Source of the DNA: Chrysomallon squamiferum
Lineage: Eukaryota; Mollusca; Gastropoda; Neomphalida; Peltospiridae
Length of the DNA: 64,000 nucleotides
Assembly: GCA_012295275.1 (NCBI GenBank)
Contig: CM022679.1
Coordinates: forward strand, 24,272,002 to 24,336,001
Direction: 5' to 3'
The position numbers and the translations under genes are program-made. Below the pieces are notes generated by a model. That model worked only from the letters and a program-made list of their open reading frames with translations, did no database searches and had not been told where the DNA came from. Shown here piece by piece: positions 1-13,638 of the stretch. Positions within the stretch are counted from its first letter, which is position 1, and each line of letters opens with the position of its first letter.

Positions 1-49
1 GCTTCATCACAGTCTGTCAGTAAGAAATAAATAAACAAATAAATAGATA

Positions 50-151
50 AATACTACTACTACTACTGCTACTACTACTACTACTACCACTACTACTACT
101 ATTACTACTACTACTACTACTACTACTAATAATAATAATAATAATAATAAT
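50..151. repeat. (TAC)n/(TAA)n microsatellite
   Basis: Trinucleotide run with interruptions; it gives rise to poly-Ser and similar open frames that are not genes. A TTA/TTG run follows at 362-428. Confidence 0.9.
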
Positions 152-395
152 CATAATAAAAATTCGTTTTACTATTTTATAAGTGAGTCTGTGCGTGCGT
201 ACACGTGTGTTTGTGTGTGTGTGCATGCGTGACTGCATACATATTATGTTCTTACGTAATATTTTTGGAGTGTTATTTTGGTCATTAAATTTCATACTGC
301 CGCTATGTACGAATGCAAGTTCTTTGAATTTATTTATTTATTTATTTATTTATTTACTTATTTTTATTATTATGATTATGATTATTATTATTATT

Positions 396-428
<33 letters not shown>

Positions 429-1246
429 ATATTTTTAAATTTTATTTTATGCATTAAATTATCAAGTCTTTTTAAGCTGTTTATGAGGTCGTCTTCCTTC
501 GACAGCTTGTATCTTATAACACCGTATTCACTTAATTTACAATCCGCCAGGTGGCACTGTAATCTGGTTTTAAAGAAATCAATTCTCATTCGTGGAAAGT
601 TAAATATTTCTCACGAAACTGATACAAACAGGATTTAAACATAATGTTTTTACGAACATGTAACAGTCTATTTTAATCTTTTTCTCTATAAAACGTGATT
701 CGTGGATTTCGTTGTAGGTTTGCACCTGTATATTTCATGATATTAGTAAAGTGAAAAACATATTTTTGAATCTCTCTCGCTCTATTTTTTGTTTGTTTTT
801 GTTCTCTTTTTGATCTTCTTTTTATTCTTCTTTTAAAAATTAAACTCATGTTAAATTTATTAATGCATGTTACGTTACAGCTGCAAAAACACACAGACAG
901 AAAATGATATTAATCAAAACTTTATATTATTGTTGTAATATTAAATTATTGTTTGTTGTTGTTGTTGTTGTTGTTGTTATTATTACTGTCAGCAGTAATT
1001 TTATTTATTTTTATAAAATTCTTATCGAGTTATTTTTCTTAAAAACAAAATAACAAATAATAATAATAATTTATAACACACACAGACATACACACAACAC
1101 GTTCGATGTATAATTTATTATGACGATACGATAATGGATAAATACATATGTATATGCGTAAACAAAAACACAAACCATAATCAGCTACATTTGATTGTAC
1201 GCGTCCGTATATGTCTGTTTCTATATGTATTATATAGGTGATTGTG

Positions 1247-1281
<35 letters not shown>
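1247..1281 (+). repeat. (TGTC)n microsatellite
   Basis: About eight TGTC units downstream of the receptor-cyclase exon. Confidence 0.9.
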
Positions 1282-1333
1282 ACGTTGTATATCTCTGTAA
1301 TTGTACACGTGTGAACTTATTTACAAAACTTAC

Positions 1334-1679
1334 CTGGTCCTATAAACACAGAAACATTTTCCGTGTACACGAGATGAGCAGCCAGTGTTCCTACGTTCTT
1401 CTTACTTTCTTCACAAGCTTTTGACGTCTCCTTCGAGATGTGTCTAAACTCTACTATGTGTCCGTAAATCTCTCTAACTTCATCCAGCGCCATATCAATG
1501 GCTGGGCCAAACTGCAGGATGTTAGGAAACAATCGAGTCGCTGTGTCGTTGTTCATCAAAGTCACTATCGTCGTCAAATGACGTTCACGAGAAGCGATGA
1601 CGTTGTTTCTTATGATATGTAGTAGATACAAGAATTGTGCCACGGTTCTGAAACTGTGTCCCACAGCCATTGTTAGCAA
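1334..1679 (-). CDS. Receptor-type guanylyl cyclase / natriuretic peptide receptor-like, N-terminal coding exon (partial gene)
   Basis: The exon reads open for 115 codons and ends at a good donor (CAG|GTAAGT on the minus strand) in phase 1. Its second half resembles the start of the ANF-receptor ligand-binding domain of membrane guanylyl cyclases: a beta strand (LTTIVTLMNND), then FGPAIDMALDEV, and near the donor VSVFIGPG. These match the family's GPAI(D/N)xAxxxV and VxxxIGPxC motifs. The first 20 or so residues are hydrophobic and could be a signal peptide starting at codon 1 or 4, so this is probably the first coding exon. The kinase-homology and cyclase domains would lie left of the window. 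Such receptors bind peptide ligands outside the cell and make cGMP inside. A non-cyclase clearance receptor, or another periplasmic-binding-like receptor, cannot be excluded from one exon. Confidence 0.6.
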
Positions 1680-2631
1680 TTATATAAAATAAATTGTCTA
1701 CTGTAACCGAAGATTTTCTGAATTACTGTTTTCTTGCGTGCATTGGCTTTTATAATTACGGCCGAGATTTTAAAATCGAACAGAAAATGTGTAGAAAAAA
1801 AAATTAAAGACGAAAACAAGAAAAAAGATTTTGAATTCTGATGTGGGAATTTTCGAATTTTTAGGAATAGTATTAATCTTCTTTGTTTAAAGATCGATGG
1901 ATGTTTAAAGTGCAATTTAGATCAATGCAATCTAGAAGAAAATTTTAAGAAAAAAATGCTTATTTTATAATCTTCCAAATGATTGTTTTCTTTCTCAGTA
2001 GTGATTATTTTTGCGACGATGTGTTTTTCAGATAATTAACAGTTAAAACATCTAATATGGAACAAGAAAACATTGCAAACATTTATAGTCTGTCATTATT
2101 TTTGTTATTGTTCTTTTTGTTTATTTATTTATTTATTTATTTGTTTGTTATTTATAAACGTTTTGAATACATCACTACGGTATATACATAATTCTTCGAT
2201 ATATATATGATAAATTTATTTTATTTACATAGCAATATGTAATATTATACGTACATCACATTCAAAGTGTTTCATTAATACATATAAAAAGACAACAGAT
2301 AACTAAAACGATACTTGTTTATTTTATATTTATTTATTCTTTAAAAATCTTGTTACAGAAAACAATAGCAGATAATGACATAATGATATGATCAGAAACA
2401 ATTTATATTACAATAGTAAATAAATAAAAAACAAAACAAAGCATATAATTACATAGATAAATGAAACAAGAACGACAACAAAGGAATAATAATTTAATAA
2501 GAAAAAATAACGTTTTGAAAGAAAACACTAACAAAAAAAATTGTTTATATAGAGATATGTAAGTAGTATAATTATTATGAGATCAAATCAATCATTTAGG
2601 ATGAATAATAGTGGAATTTTTAAAAAGCAAA

Positions 2632-2633
<2 letters not shown>

Positions 2634-2698
<65 letters not shown>
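2634..2698 (+). repeat. (CT)n microsatellite
   Basis: About 32 uninterrupted CT units in the intergenic region between the receptor-cyclase exon and the delphilin-like gene. Confidence 0.95.
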
Positions 2699-2699
<1 letters not shown>

Positions 2700-4007
2700 G
2701 TATATATATATATTCAAATTATTGATGGGTGGGTATAACTCGTATTAAAATTATCACACAAACATAGAGTTGTATAAAATAATGTTATGTGTTGATAATA
2801 ACGGTTGTGTTTAACTTTTTAAATCATTGAAAGATTATTATAGTGCTTGTGTATGGATTGCACTTCACTGTAGAGTGCTGATGCGATGTACAGTTGGTCG
2901 AAGAATCAATCCTCCTCAGCACTCCTGTAAGACAATACCCCATTCCAGCCTACGCTCTGTGTTTATCAAATGCTGTAAGTGCATATGAAACATGTATTTA
3001 TTGCCAATCAGTAAGAGTAGCCATTTTCATTATAGAAAACCACTGTTTTGAAAATCAGTAACAGTTAATATTACAATTTGCTTAGGTGTTCTAAATACAT
3101 CATTAATTTCATGATATAACAGCGTATTACATGGTACCCATACACAGCATCAACAAACAAACAAAACAAAAAAAACAAAATAAATAAATAAATGTGTGGA
3201 CTGTTGTTTTTTAGCATACTCCTGAAATTTAAGGATATTCAATTTTGACAATTTTATAATGGTTGACTTTCACGGGTTTTAATAATCAGTGGGGAAACCT
3301 TGGTTTACATTAAGAAATAATAATCTCATGTAAGTTGTAACATGACTTGTATAGCTAGTTTATATAATCTGATACAAACGGTGAAATCATATTATAAACA
3401 TATCTAACAAATAGATTAAGTCAAAGTAATATCGTCTATTTGTCTGGCTATTTCAGCTATACGCTGATTGTGTAAATAGTCTAGAACGTATAATTTTTAA
3501 TTCTGTAAATTTTCTAATTTTCTTAATTTGAGCTGGTTATATTACTATTATTCTTCGTTGGCAAAGGTTGGTATCCACTATAAAAAAATATATATATTTC
3601 TGTTATTTGTTTGTTATTATTTATTTTATTTTGTTTTATTTATTTAATTTTTTTTTTCTGTTTGCTTAAATATAATGAATAGTAAAGAAAAAAAGAAAGA
3701 AAGAAAGAAAATTATTATAAAGAAAGACAAATAAAGAAAGAACAAAACACCAACTACATTACTATTTCAACCGAAAAAAAGAATCAGAAAAAAAAAAAAT
3801 AACAATTTCTGTGACAAAGCTAACTACACATTCTCTGACGTAACAACAAACAATAAATTGTGAAAAAATAAAAAGTGTATAAACTATTTTACAAAATATA
3901 AATTCAGACGGCACAAACAACAAAAACAATAACACTGTCATCTCGCAGACAAAAGAGAAAGAATCGTTTTCCTCGGGTAAAAGTGAAGAAGTGCTGGTCC
4001 TTGGTGA

Positions 4008-4069
4008 GAAGTGTCAGTGACGTTTATACATCAGATTGTGTCAGTGACGTTTATACATCAGATTGTGTC
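4008..4069 (+). repeat. Tandem duplication of 28 bp
   Basis: GTGTCAGTGACGTTTATACA plus TCAGATT occurs twice in direct tandem. Confidence 0.85.
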
Positions 4070-5012
4070 TGTGCGCTTTCTGCAATAAAAAAATAAAAAA
4101 AGAAGCAACAAAACAAAATATGAGGCTTGGAAACAACAGCAAATATAACAACAATAAACAACACTGAACAGTAACAGTGAACAATTTAACAGACACAAAT
4201 AAATGCAGTTTAAGCTAAATTATGTTGGCCTGTATTAGAAAATAATGTTTCAACGACTCTATTTTAGTCAAACATTGTTAATTTTTCCAAGGTGATTTCG
4301 TTAATGCAGCTCTTTGAATTGAAAGCAATTTAAATCAGTTATTACTTCTGATATTATTATTTTTTTCTTGATAAAAGTGTTTTGTTACCAAATAGTTGAA
4401 CCAAAATAATAGGATTGTTTTTATAAATTTTGGTTTTTCATTTACCAAATTTACTTTGATTCTATGAATATATAAAGACAGATATAGATATAGATATATA
4501 GATATATATACATTTTTTTCACCTAAGAAAATTATTCTTTTTTTTTCTTCTTCTTTTTTTTTTTTTTTTGGCTTTTTAATTTTGTTCTAAAACCAATGAT
4601 AATTAGTCATGATGCATGAAAACGTTACCATTTGCTTTAAAAGTTATTAAGAATCTAAAGTAGCAATTCCATTAATATTTATGTTTTTTCTCAAATATAT
4701 TAGAGTTTCACATTATTTAGAAATACACATGTACAAGAAAATCTAAGTTAATTTCTTTTTCGCCCTTGCATAATTCTGAATTTGAAATGGTACACGCAAT
4801 CCATTAGTTAGACAATTAATTAGATTTTCAGATATTAATAATAATTGTTCTCAAATTACACAACTTTTTGTTGAAAGATATTTATCTTAAAATAAAAAAT
4901 ACATAAAAATTATTTTGAAACATAATAAACATGAATACTATTTAACACTTATTATTATTATTATTAAATTGTTTTCCTAAACACAACATTGTAAACAGGA
5001 AATATAAATGAA

Positions 5013-5130
<118 letters not shown>

Positions 5131-5389
5131 CATATATTAAAAAAATAATATATATATATATAATTCAAAAAAAATAATAAATAACAAAAATATGAAAACT
5201 GGTGGTTGGTTGTGAATACAGAAAATAAAGAAGAGAAAATAAAAAGAAGAAAAACGTAAAAAAATCAAATAAAATATGGCATCAAAAAAGGGTGAATTAA
5301 AAAGCATGGACATCTGTGAAAATGTATATAATAATATTTTCATAATCAAACTGAAATAATTATATATTACATTCAGATCCTGTGCTAAT

Positions 5390-5552
5390 CAACACCTGCT
5401 TTAAACAGTCATGTCCGTTATATAGTAACCTGTGCTAAGCAAATACCTTTATTATACAGCTACCTGTATTAAGCATTCACCTTTATTATACAGCTACCTG
5501 TATTAAGCAGTCACCTTTATTATACAGCTACCTGTATTAAGCAGTCACCTGT
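5390..5552 (+). repeat. Minisatellite of about 35 bp, four units
   Basis: TTATACAGCTACCTGTATTA followed by AGCAGTCACCTT recurs three times nearly exactly, preceded by a more diverged unit. Confidence 0.8.
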
Positions 5553-6356
5553 AGATCCCAGCCATTTGTGTCTACTAATAATTTACATCTTAGTCTACTA
5601 GCATTACTATCAGTTTTTATTCTGTATGTAGTCAAGTACTATTTTTCTTAACCATTATCCCTCAATTAAGAATCACATGATTTATCTAAACCCTTTCATT
5701 ATTCAATCACCTGTATAAAGCATTCACTGCAGAAAATAAATGGCCACATTTCATGGTTTATTAACAAAGCAACCTACAAATATTTTATTTTATTTTTTTT
5801 TAATTGAACTCTTTATTTTCATATTTTCATATTCAAAACAAATAATTATAATAATACTACTAATAATAATAATAATTATTATTATTATTATTATTATCAA
5901 ACAATCTTATTTTAGTTTATAAAAGAAATGGGTTTATTTTGTCATTTTATTGTGGCAATTAATTTTTCATGCACAGAAAACTGGAGATATAATAAATTAT
6001 AAAGGGTATAGACACAAACAACCAGTAATAATAACTGGAAGTCCAGTTGTATTAACTAATAAGATATACATACAGAGGAAAAAACTCAACTCAAACTTGA
6101 GTGAAATCTCAAATGTTTAAAATATTTCTGGGCAGAAAATAATTATAAATCTGTTGAAAGAAAAGAAAACAGGGGTAGAAAAACATGCTTTGAGATATTA
6201 CCATATTATATCAACATGTTTAAGTGTTTAATATATGTGTACAAATATGTGTAATTATATATAAAAGTATTTTTACATAGACTACGTATATTTTGATTTA
6301 ATAAGTAATTACAGTTTTATATCTTAGTACATTTTATTTTTATATGTGTACATATA

Positions 6357-6516
6357 TGTATGTATGTATGTATGTAGGTATGTATGTATATATGTATGCA
6401 TGTATGTATGTATATGTTTGTTTATTCTGTTTATCTATCTGTATATTAAAAGAGGTGTTTAAAAGTAACTAGTTAATTCTCTCTGTGTAGTTTTATATTT
6501 GTGTCTGTGACCATGT

Positions 6517-6556
<40 letters not shown>
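6357..6556 (+). repeat. (TATG)n and (GT)n microsatellites
   Basis: A TATG array at 6357-6416 and a GT run at 6520-6556, 250 bp downstream of the delphilin-like stop codon on the minus strand. Confidence 0.9.
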
Positions 6557-6557
<1 letters not shown>

Positions 6558-6803
6558 TATGTATCTGCATATATTTATCTTCCACCTTTCCATTAGTTAT
6601 ATTATGTGTTTTTACACAAAAAAGAAAGAGGGAGAATGACAGAAGAATCCAGATAACCCAACAACAGTCTGTCTATCTAAACCTAACACATCTAACACAT
6701 ATTATATCTCAAATTATTATACTAACTAAATAAAAAACACACATTATTCTAGACTACTTTATATATTTATATTACTAACAAAACTAACTATATACATTTC
6801 ATT

Positions 6804-9047
6804 TTACACTTTTCTTTTTCCAATATGCTTCTTACAACACACCTCAAATTTAATAAGGAAATCTGAAAAAATCCCAAAGAATTCACTTGTTCCCATTTTC
6901 CTGGAGTCCTCTCCAAAATAAGTTGTGACTGTGTGGAATTCATCCATTGCAGTGGCCTGGAGTCGCAGAACACTTTGAACATCATCAGAGGCCATGGCAA
7001 TGAAATGCTGCACAGAGGTTAAGGTTTATAAAATATTTTAAATATTGTTGTTTTCTGTGACAGTCGTAAATTTTACAAATACGTTGTTACGTAATAATTA
7101 TGATGCCATTCAAAAATTTGAAGTTTTTATAAGTTCTGATATTGGGTAAATAAATGAGTAAATAAATAAGTAAATAAATAAGTAAATGGGTAAATAAATA
7201 GACACAAATATAAATACTTATATACAAATAAATGAATGAGTTCTGGAATAAACAAAGAAAGTATAAATAAACAAATAAAAGAGACAGCCACATACCCATA
7301 CATCCATGCATGCATGCATACCACACACACACACACACACACACACACTTACACACACACACGTACACAATATGTAATCCAGACACAGAGTGGAGGATTA
7401 TTGAAAATGTATTAAGTTAAGTAGTAAAACAACCCTGTGTAAAGGATACACCCATAACTTCTTGAAATCTGTCTTCTGTACCAGCAGTTATCTGAAAACT
7501 GGACAGTTTCTCTAAAGTACTTGAAATATCCTGCATTAAAAAAAGAATACAAGGCAAAATATTATAATTATGAGTTAATTAGCATAATTACTAAATAAAT
7601 AATTAATATCTGATGTCACATCACAACACAGTGTCATATTAATGATAAGGATAGAAAAATGTTTTTATATTATGAAATATCCTAAAAATAAAAAAGAAAA
7701 CATGAGAATATATATCAAAATTAAAAAATAAATAAAATATGTTTGAAAACATTTTAATATTAATGAAATTTCAAACATATGATATAAAGATAAATTCACC
7801 ACCTATAATTAAAAAAATAAATAAACATCAGAAGGAGAACGAAGGAGCATCACCGAGCATTGATCCTGTGACCACAAAAAATAATTATAAATCTAGACCC
7901 TTACATCACTGAAAAAAATATGTCATCAATAAATTATTTACTACTGAATTGTTTTTCATAATTTGAATAAATGTCCAGAAAAAAGTGAAATAATGAAACT
8001 GTTTTTGTGTAAACACCTGTAAAACTTTTCTCAAATCTTGTAATTCCTGGTTCAGAAGCTGACTAGAAACTGAAATAAAAGGTGAAATGGTAAATTTATT
8101 AAAGTCTTAACAAATATATAGCTTTTTGATAATAAATGTTTCAGCAGTCAAATGTCACCACACTAACTTGAATGGTATGAAATAATTTATTTATGAGTTG
8201 CATGCCTATACTCAAAGATATATGAGTACAATATACAATAAGATAAAACAATTTTAAAAAGTTAAAAACAAAAAAAGAATTAATAAAACAAATAAATACA
8301 AAAACATGAAAAAAAAAAAAAAAAAAATACATTTTGCTCATACTTTATTATTATTAAAGTTTGATTGCCATTGTATAAACTATCAGAGGAAGTGTGTAAA
8401 ATATGTTAATCTGTTTGTAAGAACTATGATAACTGTGTACTAATTAATTTGGTATTCTGTAAATATTTTTACCTTTAGCAGCCTCAGGGATGGCATGGAG
8501 TTCTTCCCCAAGGGAGAGAACCTCAGGGAACTTCGAACTGACTGTTTCAGCAAGAACATGGAGGAACGTGGACTTGTTATCACTGGTCTTTGTCACATCA
8601 AGCTAAAAATAAATGTGATGTTATAAAGTCTCAAAATCACAACAGGTTCATGGTATTAAATTATGATTCAGGGTTGTGGTAAATTTTGTTTAGCATTAGA
8701 AAACTGAAAAGAAATGAAAGGCAAAATGAAAAATGTTACTGCAGTACTTAGATAACATCTGATGATTTTTAAAAAATGATAAAAGTGACTTGCCTGTGTA
8801 AGGAAATTGATATGGAAACCAGCTGCTTCCCCCCCCTGAACATTGCCTTTGTTTAAAAAGTTTCCCATTGCCAGTATCAACTGAAATATTATAATATATG
8901 TATATGTGTGTATATATATATATATAAAAATATATAGACATTTACACAAATGTATACAAATAATACTATATGCATAATGAAACATACACACCCATATATA
9001 CATTCATATGTGCATTCAGTTATAAACACATGTCTATACAGATGCTG

Positions 9048-9095
<48 letters not shown>

Positions 9096-11764
9096 AATTA
9101 AAATTACCTCAAGTATCTTTGCCAGTTTTTTGCTGTGTTTCAGCTCATAAGATGCAGTCTTTATACACCTTAAATTCTACAAAGAATTAAATAGAAATAA
9201 ACTTATATTAATTGTTAATAACAGATCATTTTGACTAGTCAGCTGTTTATATCAAATGTATGGTAATTCTAACACAAAATATTTTAGTAAACCTATTAGG
9301 AAGGGATCTTATACAATTAAAAATTATAAATCTATAACTCTATTTTAGAATCCTTCAAATTTAATTACATGAAATTAGAAGAAACTGGATTAATGGATAT
9401 CAAAACAAATATACAATATCATCATTTTACAATGCAACTGAATACTCTTGTTTGTGGCACTTGTATCATATAAGTGCAGAGTTTCATTAATATATTAAAC
9501 TTAAGGATGTAAAGTAGAAGAAAAATTGTTTATAAAAAGTATAAACTCCAGTATATCAAGTAAATACTGAAGAGGTCAGATGAAAATTCTTCAAGTATAA
9601 TGTACACATTCAAAGATGTTTGTTTGTTTCTTTTAATAAGTAGAAATTAACTTAATTATTCTGAATTAGATACAAGGATATCAAGAAGTGAAGAATGTAT
9701 TCTTGAAATCAGTCATATCAAATTATGAGAACAATATATCAAATGTGCACCACTGAATATACAACTTAAATTCTAAATGGAAAGATTTTCTCTTTTTTTA
9801 TAAATAATTATATACTTACAGCTTTCATTTCTGTAATTTTCTCTTCAAATGTTGCCTTAAACAACATGGCTTGAAGTCTCTGTTCATAGCCTGGAATACG
9901 ACTCATCTGAAATGTATAATCAATTCTTATGCCACATGTATATAATACATATAATTATATACTGCATACCCATGATATATCTTAATTAGAGGTGAGCATG
10001 TTTCAAATGGTCAGATGCCTGATTTGTGATGACACAGAAGGATATTTAATCACTAGAAATATAATTTAAATGTAACAAAATTTCATTATGGAGTTAGTAA
10101 AAAGGATTCCATTTAAACAGTTTTCCACATTAGAATGGAAGTGGCAAAAGGATTCTTTTTAATCATGAAACTCTGTTTAGAACTGTAAATAAGAAATGAA
10201 AATTTTGATTGTTAACTCACTTCATAAGCAAACATGTCTGGTTTACTCATGTCCTCAATTTCTCCTCTGAAATTGTCATATCTTTCAAGCTGAAACAAAA
10301 TATAGTAAATAAATCTACAATACATACTGTTTATTTACAAACAGACACACACAAACACACACACACACACACACACACACATGCACACACAGAGACACAC
10401 AAACATAAAAACATACATATATAAGGCTAGATATGGTGACTAGATACATTTCTATATTTTCAGGCACTATATATAGTTTTTAGGATGTAATTATATTTAC
10501 TTAAATGAATTACTTGTTTTATGTTTGTGTGTGTGTGTGTGTGTGTGAAGATGATTCTTTTTAATCATGGAACACAAGCTGGATGGTAAAATGATTACCA
10601 ATAAATGTTATAACAGAAGTATATGTTATGCTGTTTGTTTGTATCATCATAATATTATTTATATATTGAATACCACTGACCTCATCTGAAGAGGGTGCAT
10701 ATGACAGCAGCTGTTTTAAAAGTTCAGGAGACAGAATTTCTTCATTCATCGAGTACAGTGCATGTTTCACTTCAGATACTGACATCTTTAGATGACCAAG
10801 TAAAATGGCTGAATTGTAAGATACAAAAGAAAGATGAGAAATAAAGAAAAAGTGAATATGTGACATGTTTCAATCAGAAGAACATAAAGTAACTTTTAAA
10901 TCTAAGGATTATATAAACCATTGCCTTAATGCACTATTAAATCTTAGAGTGGGTTACATTTATGATTGAAAAGAACATAAATTATTGTTTATAATCCAAA
11001 GATTCTATAAACCCACTTCTGTAAGGCTCATTTAAGCAGAATAAAGTACTTACACATGTTATAAGCTTTCTTAGGACTGAGAATACATACTTCCTGTTTT
11101 CTGTCTCCAAATACTGAAATGTGAAATGAAAATAAAAATGTAAAAAACTAAAAGTAATAATTAATATTTTTATAGCCATTAAGTAATACATTATAAAAAT
11201 TGTTTCAAAGCTAGAATTTGAATATTTCATTAACTAATAATATTTATTAATGATCTCTTTTTCTGAGCAGTTTTGGAAAAAAAATAATAATAAAGATGGA
11301 AACAATTAATAAGTAATATGATTCTCATACCTGTCTTGTTATTTTTAGTACTAAATTGGTTTTCCAGTTCCAGATTTTTTACTACATGTTCAAGTTCTCT
11401 GTCTGCAAGCTAAAATTAAAACAATTATTTATTTCATAATAATTAAATATAATATTTTATTAATTTCCCATGATAATGCTAGTTTGCATACTAGAAAATT
11501 CTAATCATAATTTTTGTCTGACCTTTTCTACATGTGATTTCATCAGTCATTAGTAATGCAGATATATTTTAACATAATAATGATGAAACTAATATGTCAC
11601 ATAGAAGCAAAAGCTTGTAAATATATATAAAAGTGACCACAGCAAACTGACCTGACTCCACACTGTCTGCCCTACTTTGTTGGTGTCCATCTTCTCCCAG
11701 TTTATTCTCTTCACAGTCATCTGACTTTCACCCATTTTCTTTTTACCTGGTAAACATGGAGCAC
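6804..11764 (-). CDS. GRID2IP: Delphilin-like exons 16-27: FH2 domain and C terminus
   Basis: Twelve exons spell an FH2 domain: the lasso region with KRINWEKMD and TVWSQ, then LELENQF, ILSPKKAYNM, SPELLKQLLSYAPSSDE, IPGYEQRLQAMLFK, the GNFLNKGN motif with GGEAAGFHINFLTQ (exon 8794-8880), FLHVLAETV, and the last helices with HTVTTYFGED and EFFGIFSDFLIKFE. The protein stops 13 residues later with a basic tail (KKHIGKRKV). FH2 dimers nucleate and cap actin filaments. Exon 8794-8880 is followed by a GC donor (CAG|GCAAGT). The junction between 7459 and 7007 needs a weak GTTATG donor. Confidence 0.88.
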
Positions 11765-12103
11765 CTGTAAATACCAAATTGTGAATATATATATTACAGA
11801 ACACAGATACAAAAACTAAAACAAAACACATACCATTCTCTTTCACAAATACATGCAATCACACATAAAACATATGCAAAAATGAACAAACATACATAAA
11901 CATACTAACACAAACATACACACACAAACAGATATATATACTCACATGCAAAGACACATGGAAACATATACACATCTATATACACCATCAACATACAAAC
12001 TATACACACTGACAAACACATACACACCAACAACATACAAAAATATACGCTGAGAAACATAAACACACCAACAACACACAAAATAAAATAAATAAATAAA
12101 TAA

Positions 12104-12152
<49 letters not shown>

Positions 12153-13606
12153 TACACACACAAACACACACACTGACAAACACATATACATACAGACATA
12201 CTCACAAATATAAACACAGATGCAATAACACAGATACACAAACACAAACAGACACACTCACACACAACAACATATTCATTCACATATTCATCAGCTTTCA
12301 ATTTATCATTACAGATACCACTCAAAGAAAATGCTGGTGATAACAAATGTATTACGTGGTGGGGGTGGTGGGGGTGGAGGGGCAGGCACTGGTGCCTTAG
12401 ACACGCTTTCTTTTTCATCTGTCTTCTCAATTATCTCTACAACCAGTTTGTCCTTGGCAGCCCGAGCGGCCACATTGTCCTGATCAGAGACCTCGGCAGC
12501 CATCACTGCATCCAGCTCCTGCAGAGCAAACAGAGCTTTTGTCTTGAAGGAGTCACCAGGTCTTCTGTGATGACCATGATCCAAGTCTACAGCCTCACTG
12601 TGTGAATTACCAAACTGATGTGTCTCCTTCCTGTACACAGTTTTGTCTGGGTGTTGAATATCTCTTTTGTGAATGATGGTCTCTGACGTTCTTTGTAACT
12701 CAGTCATGTGAGAGCTCCGGTCGTTAGTCAGTGCTGATTCTCTCCCTTGGAAATTGTTCTCTGATGATTTCTGCACCTCTCGTTTCTGGAAACTATTCGG
12801 ATGTGTTTCTCTGCTGTGAAAACCACCGTCTAAGTTGTCACGTGAGTCTCCGCTGTTAAAACTACTCTCCAGAACCTGCTGAGTGTCTCTGCTTTGAGGA
12901 TCAGAGGTTTTCTGTGAGTCGTGGTAAACGTTTGAAGTCTGGTGGTTCTCACTTCTGTGGTCTGCTGTCTGCAGTTTGTAAGTGTTGAATTTTCTGAACT
13001 GGTTGAATTCCGGGGATGTCATTTCTCTGCTGTAGAAAGGATGGTTCGGGTTCTCCAGTCCTGGGTAGCCAACAGGTATGATGGTCACATAGCGAGAACT
13101 GTTGCTGTCCATGGAGCCTCGATGTTTATTTGCTGCTAAAAAAAAATTATTTTATAAAATTTATAACAGCAAGGGAAACAACCTGATGTGCAGAGATTGT
13201 TATTTTTGTTCTTTCATGACATTGTATGGAGAATAGAAATATTTATTGTCTTCATTACCGACTAAATCAATAAAATCTTGCCCTATCTTCAGTCTTTTAA
13301 ATTATTTTTGTATTTCTCTCTTTGAGAAGAGAGAAACTGGCATCATGCATTAATTATTTTTACAACAGAGTTACATTTTAAAAATATACTTGGAAATATT
13401 CAAAGTGTAGTTAGCTAGTTTGTCCAAATAATCACAGTTTGGAAGTTAAATTTCTGAAATGATACATTATATCAGTGTCATCATTATTTTTCAAAACTAC
13501 CAAATAAACCTAATTTCACTTAATAATAATAACAACAACAACAACAATAACAATAAATAATAGTAACAATAACAATATCAATAATAATAAAAATAATAGT
13601 AATAGC

Positions 13607-13638
<32 letters not shown>

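Larger units (their letters stand above)
1..1333. other. No gene recognised; microsatellite-rich
   Basis: Presumably the first intron of the receptor-cyclase gene. It holds TAC, TTA/TTG, GTT and TGTC runs. No further exon of that gene was found. Confidence 0.6.

Noticed and set aside
183-638. 151-codon open frame with poly-Ile and poly-Val
   Set aside because: Translation of TTA/GTT triplet runs.
11905-12430. Overlapping Cys/Val/Tyr-rich open frames of 85-162 codons, minus strand
   Set aside because: Translations of a CA/TA repeat; only the part from 12356 upward is a real exon, in another frame context.
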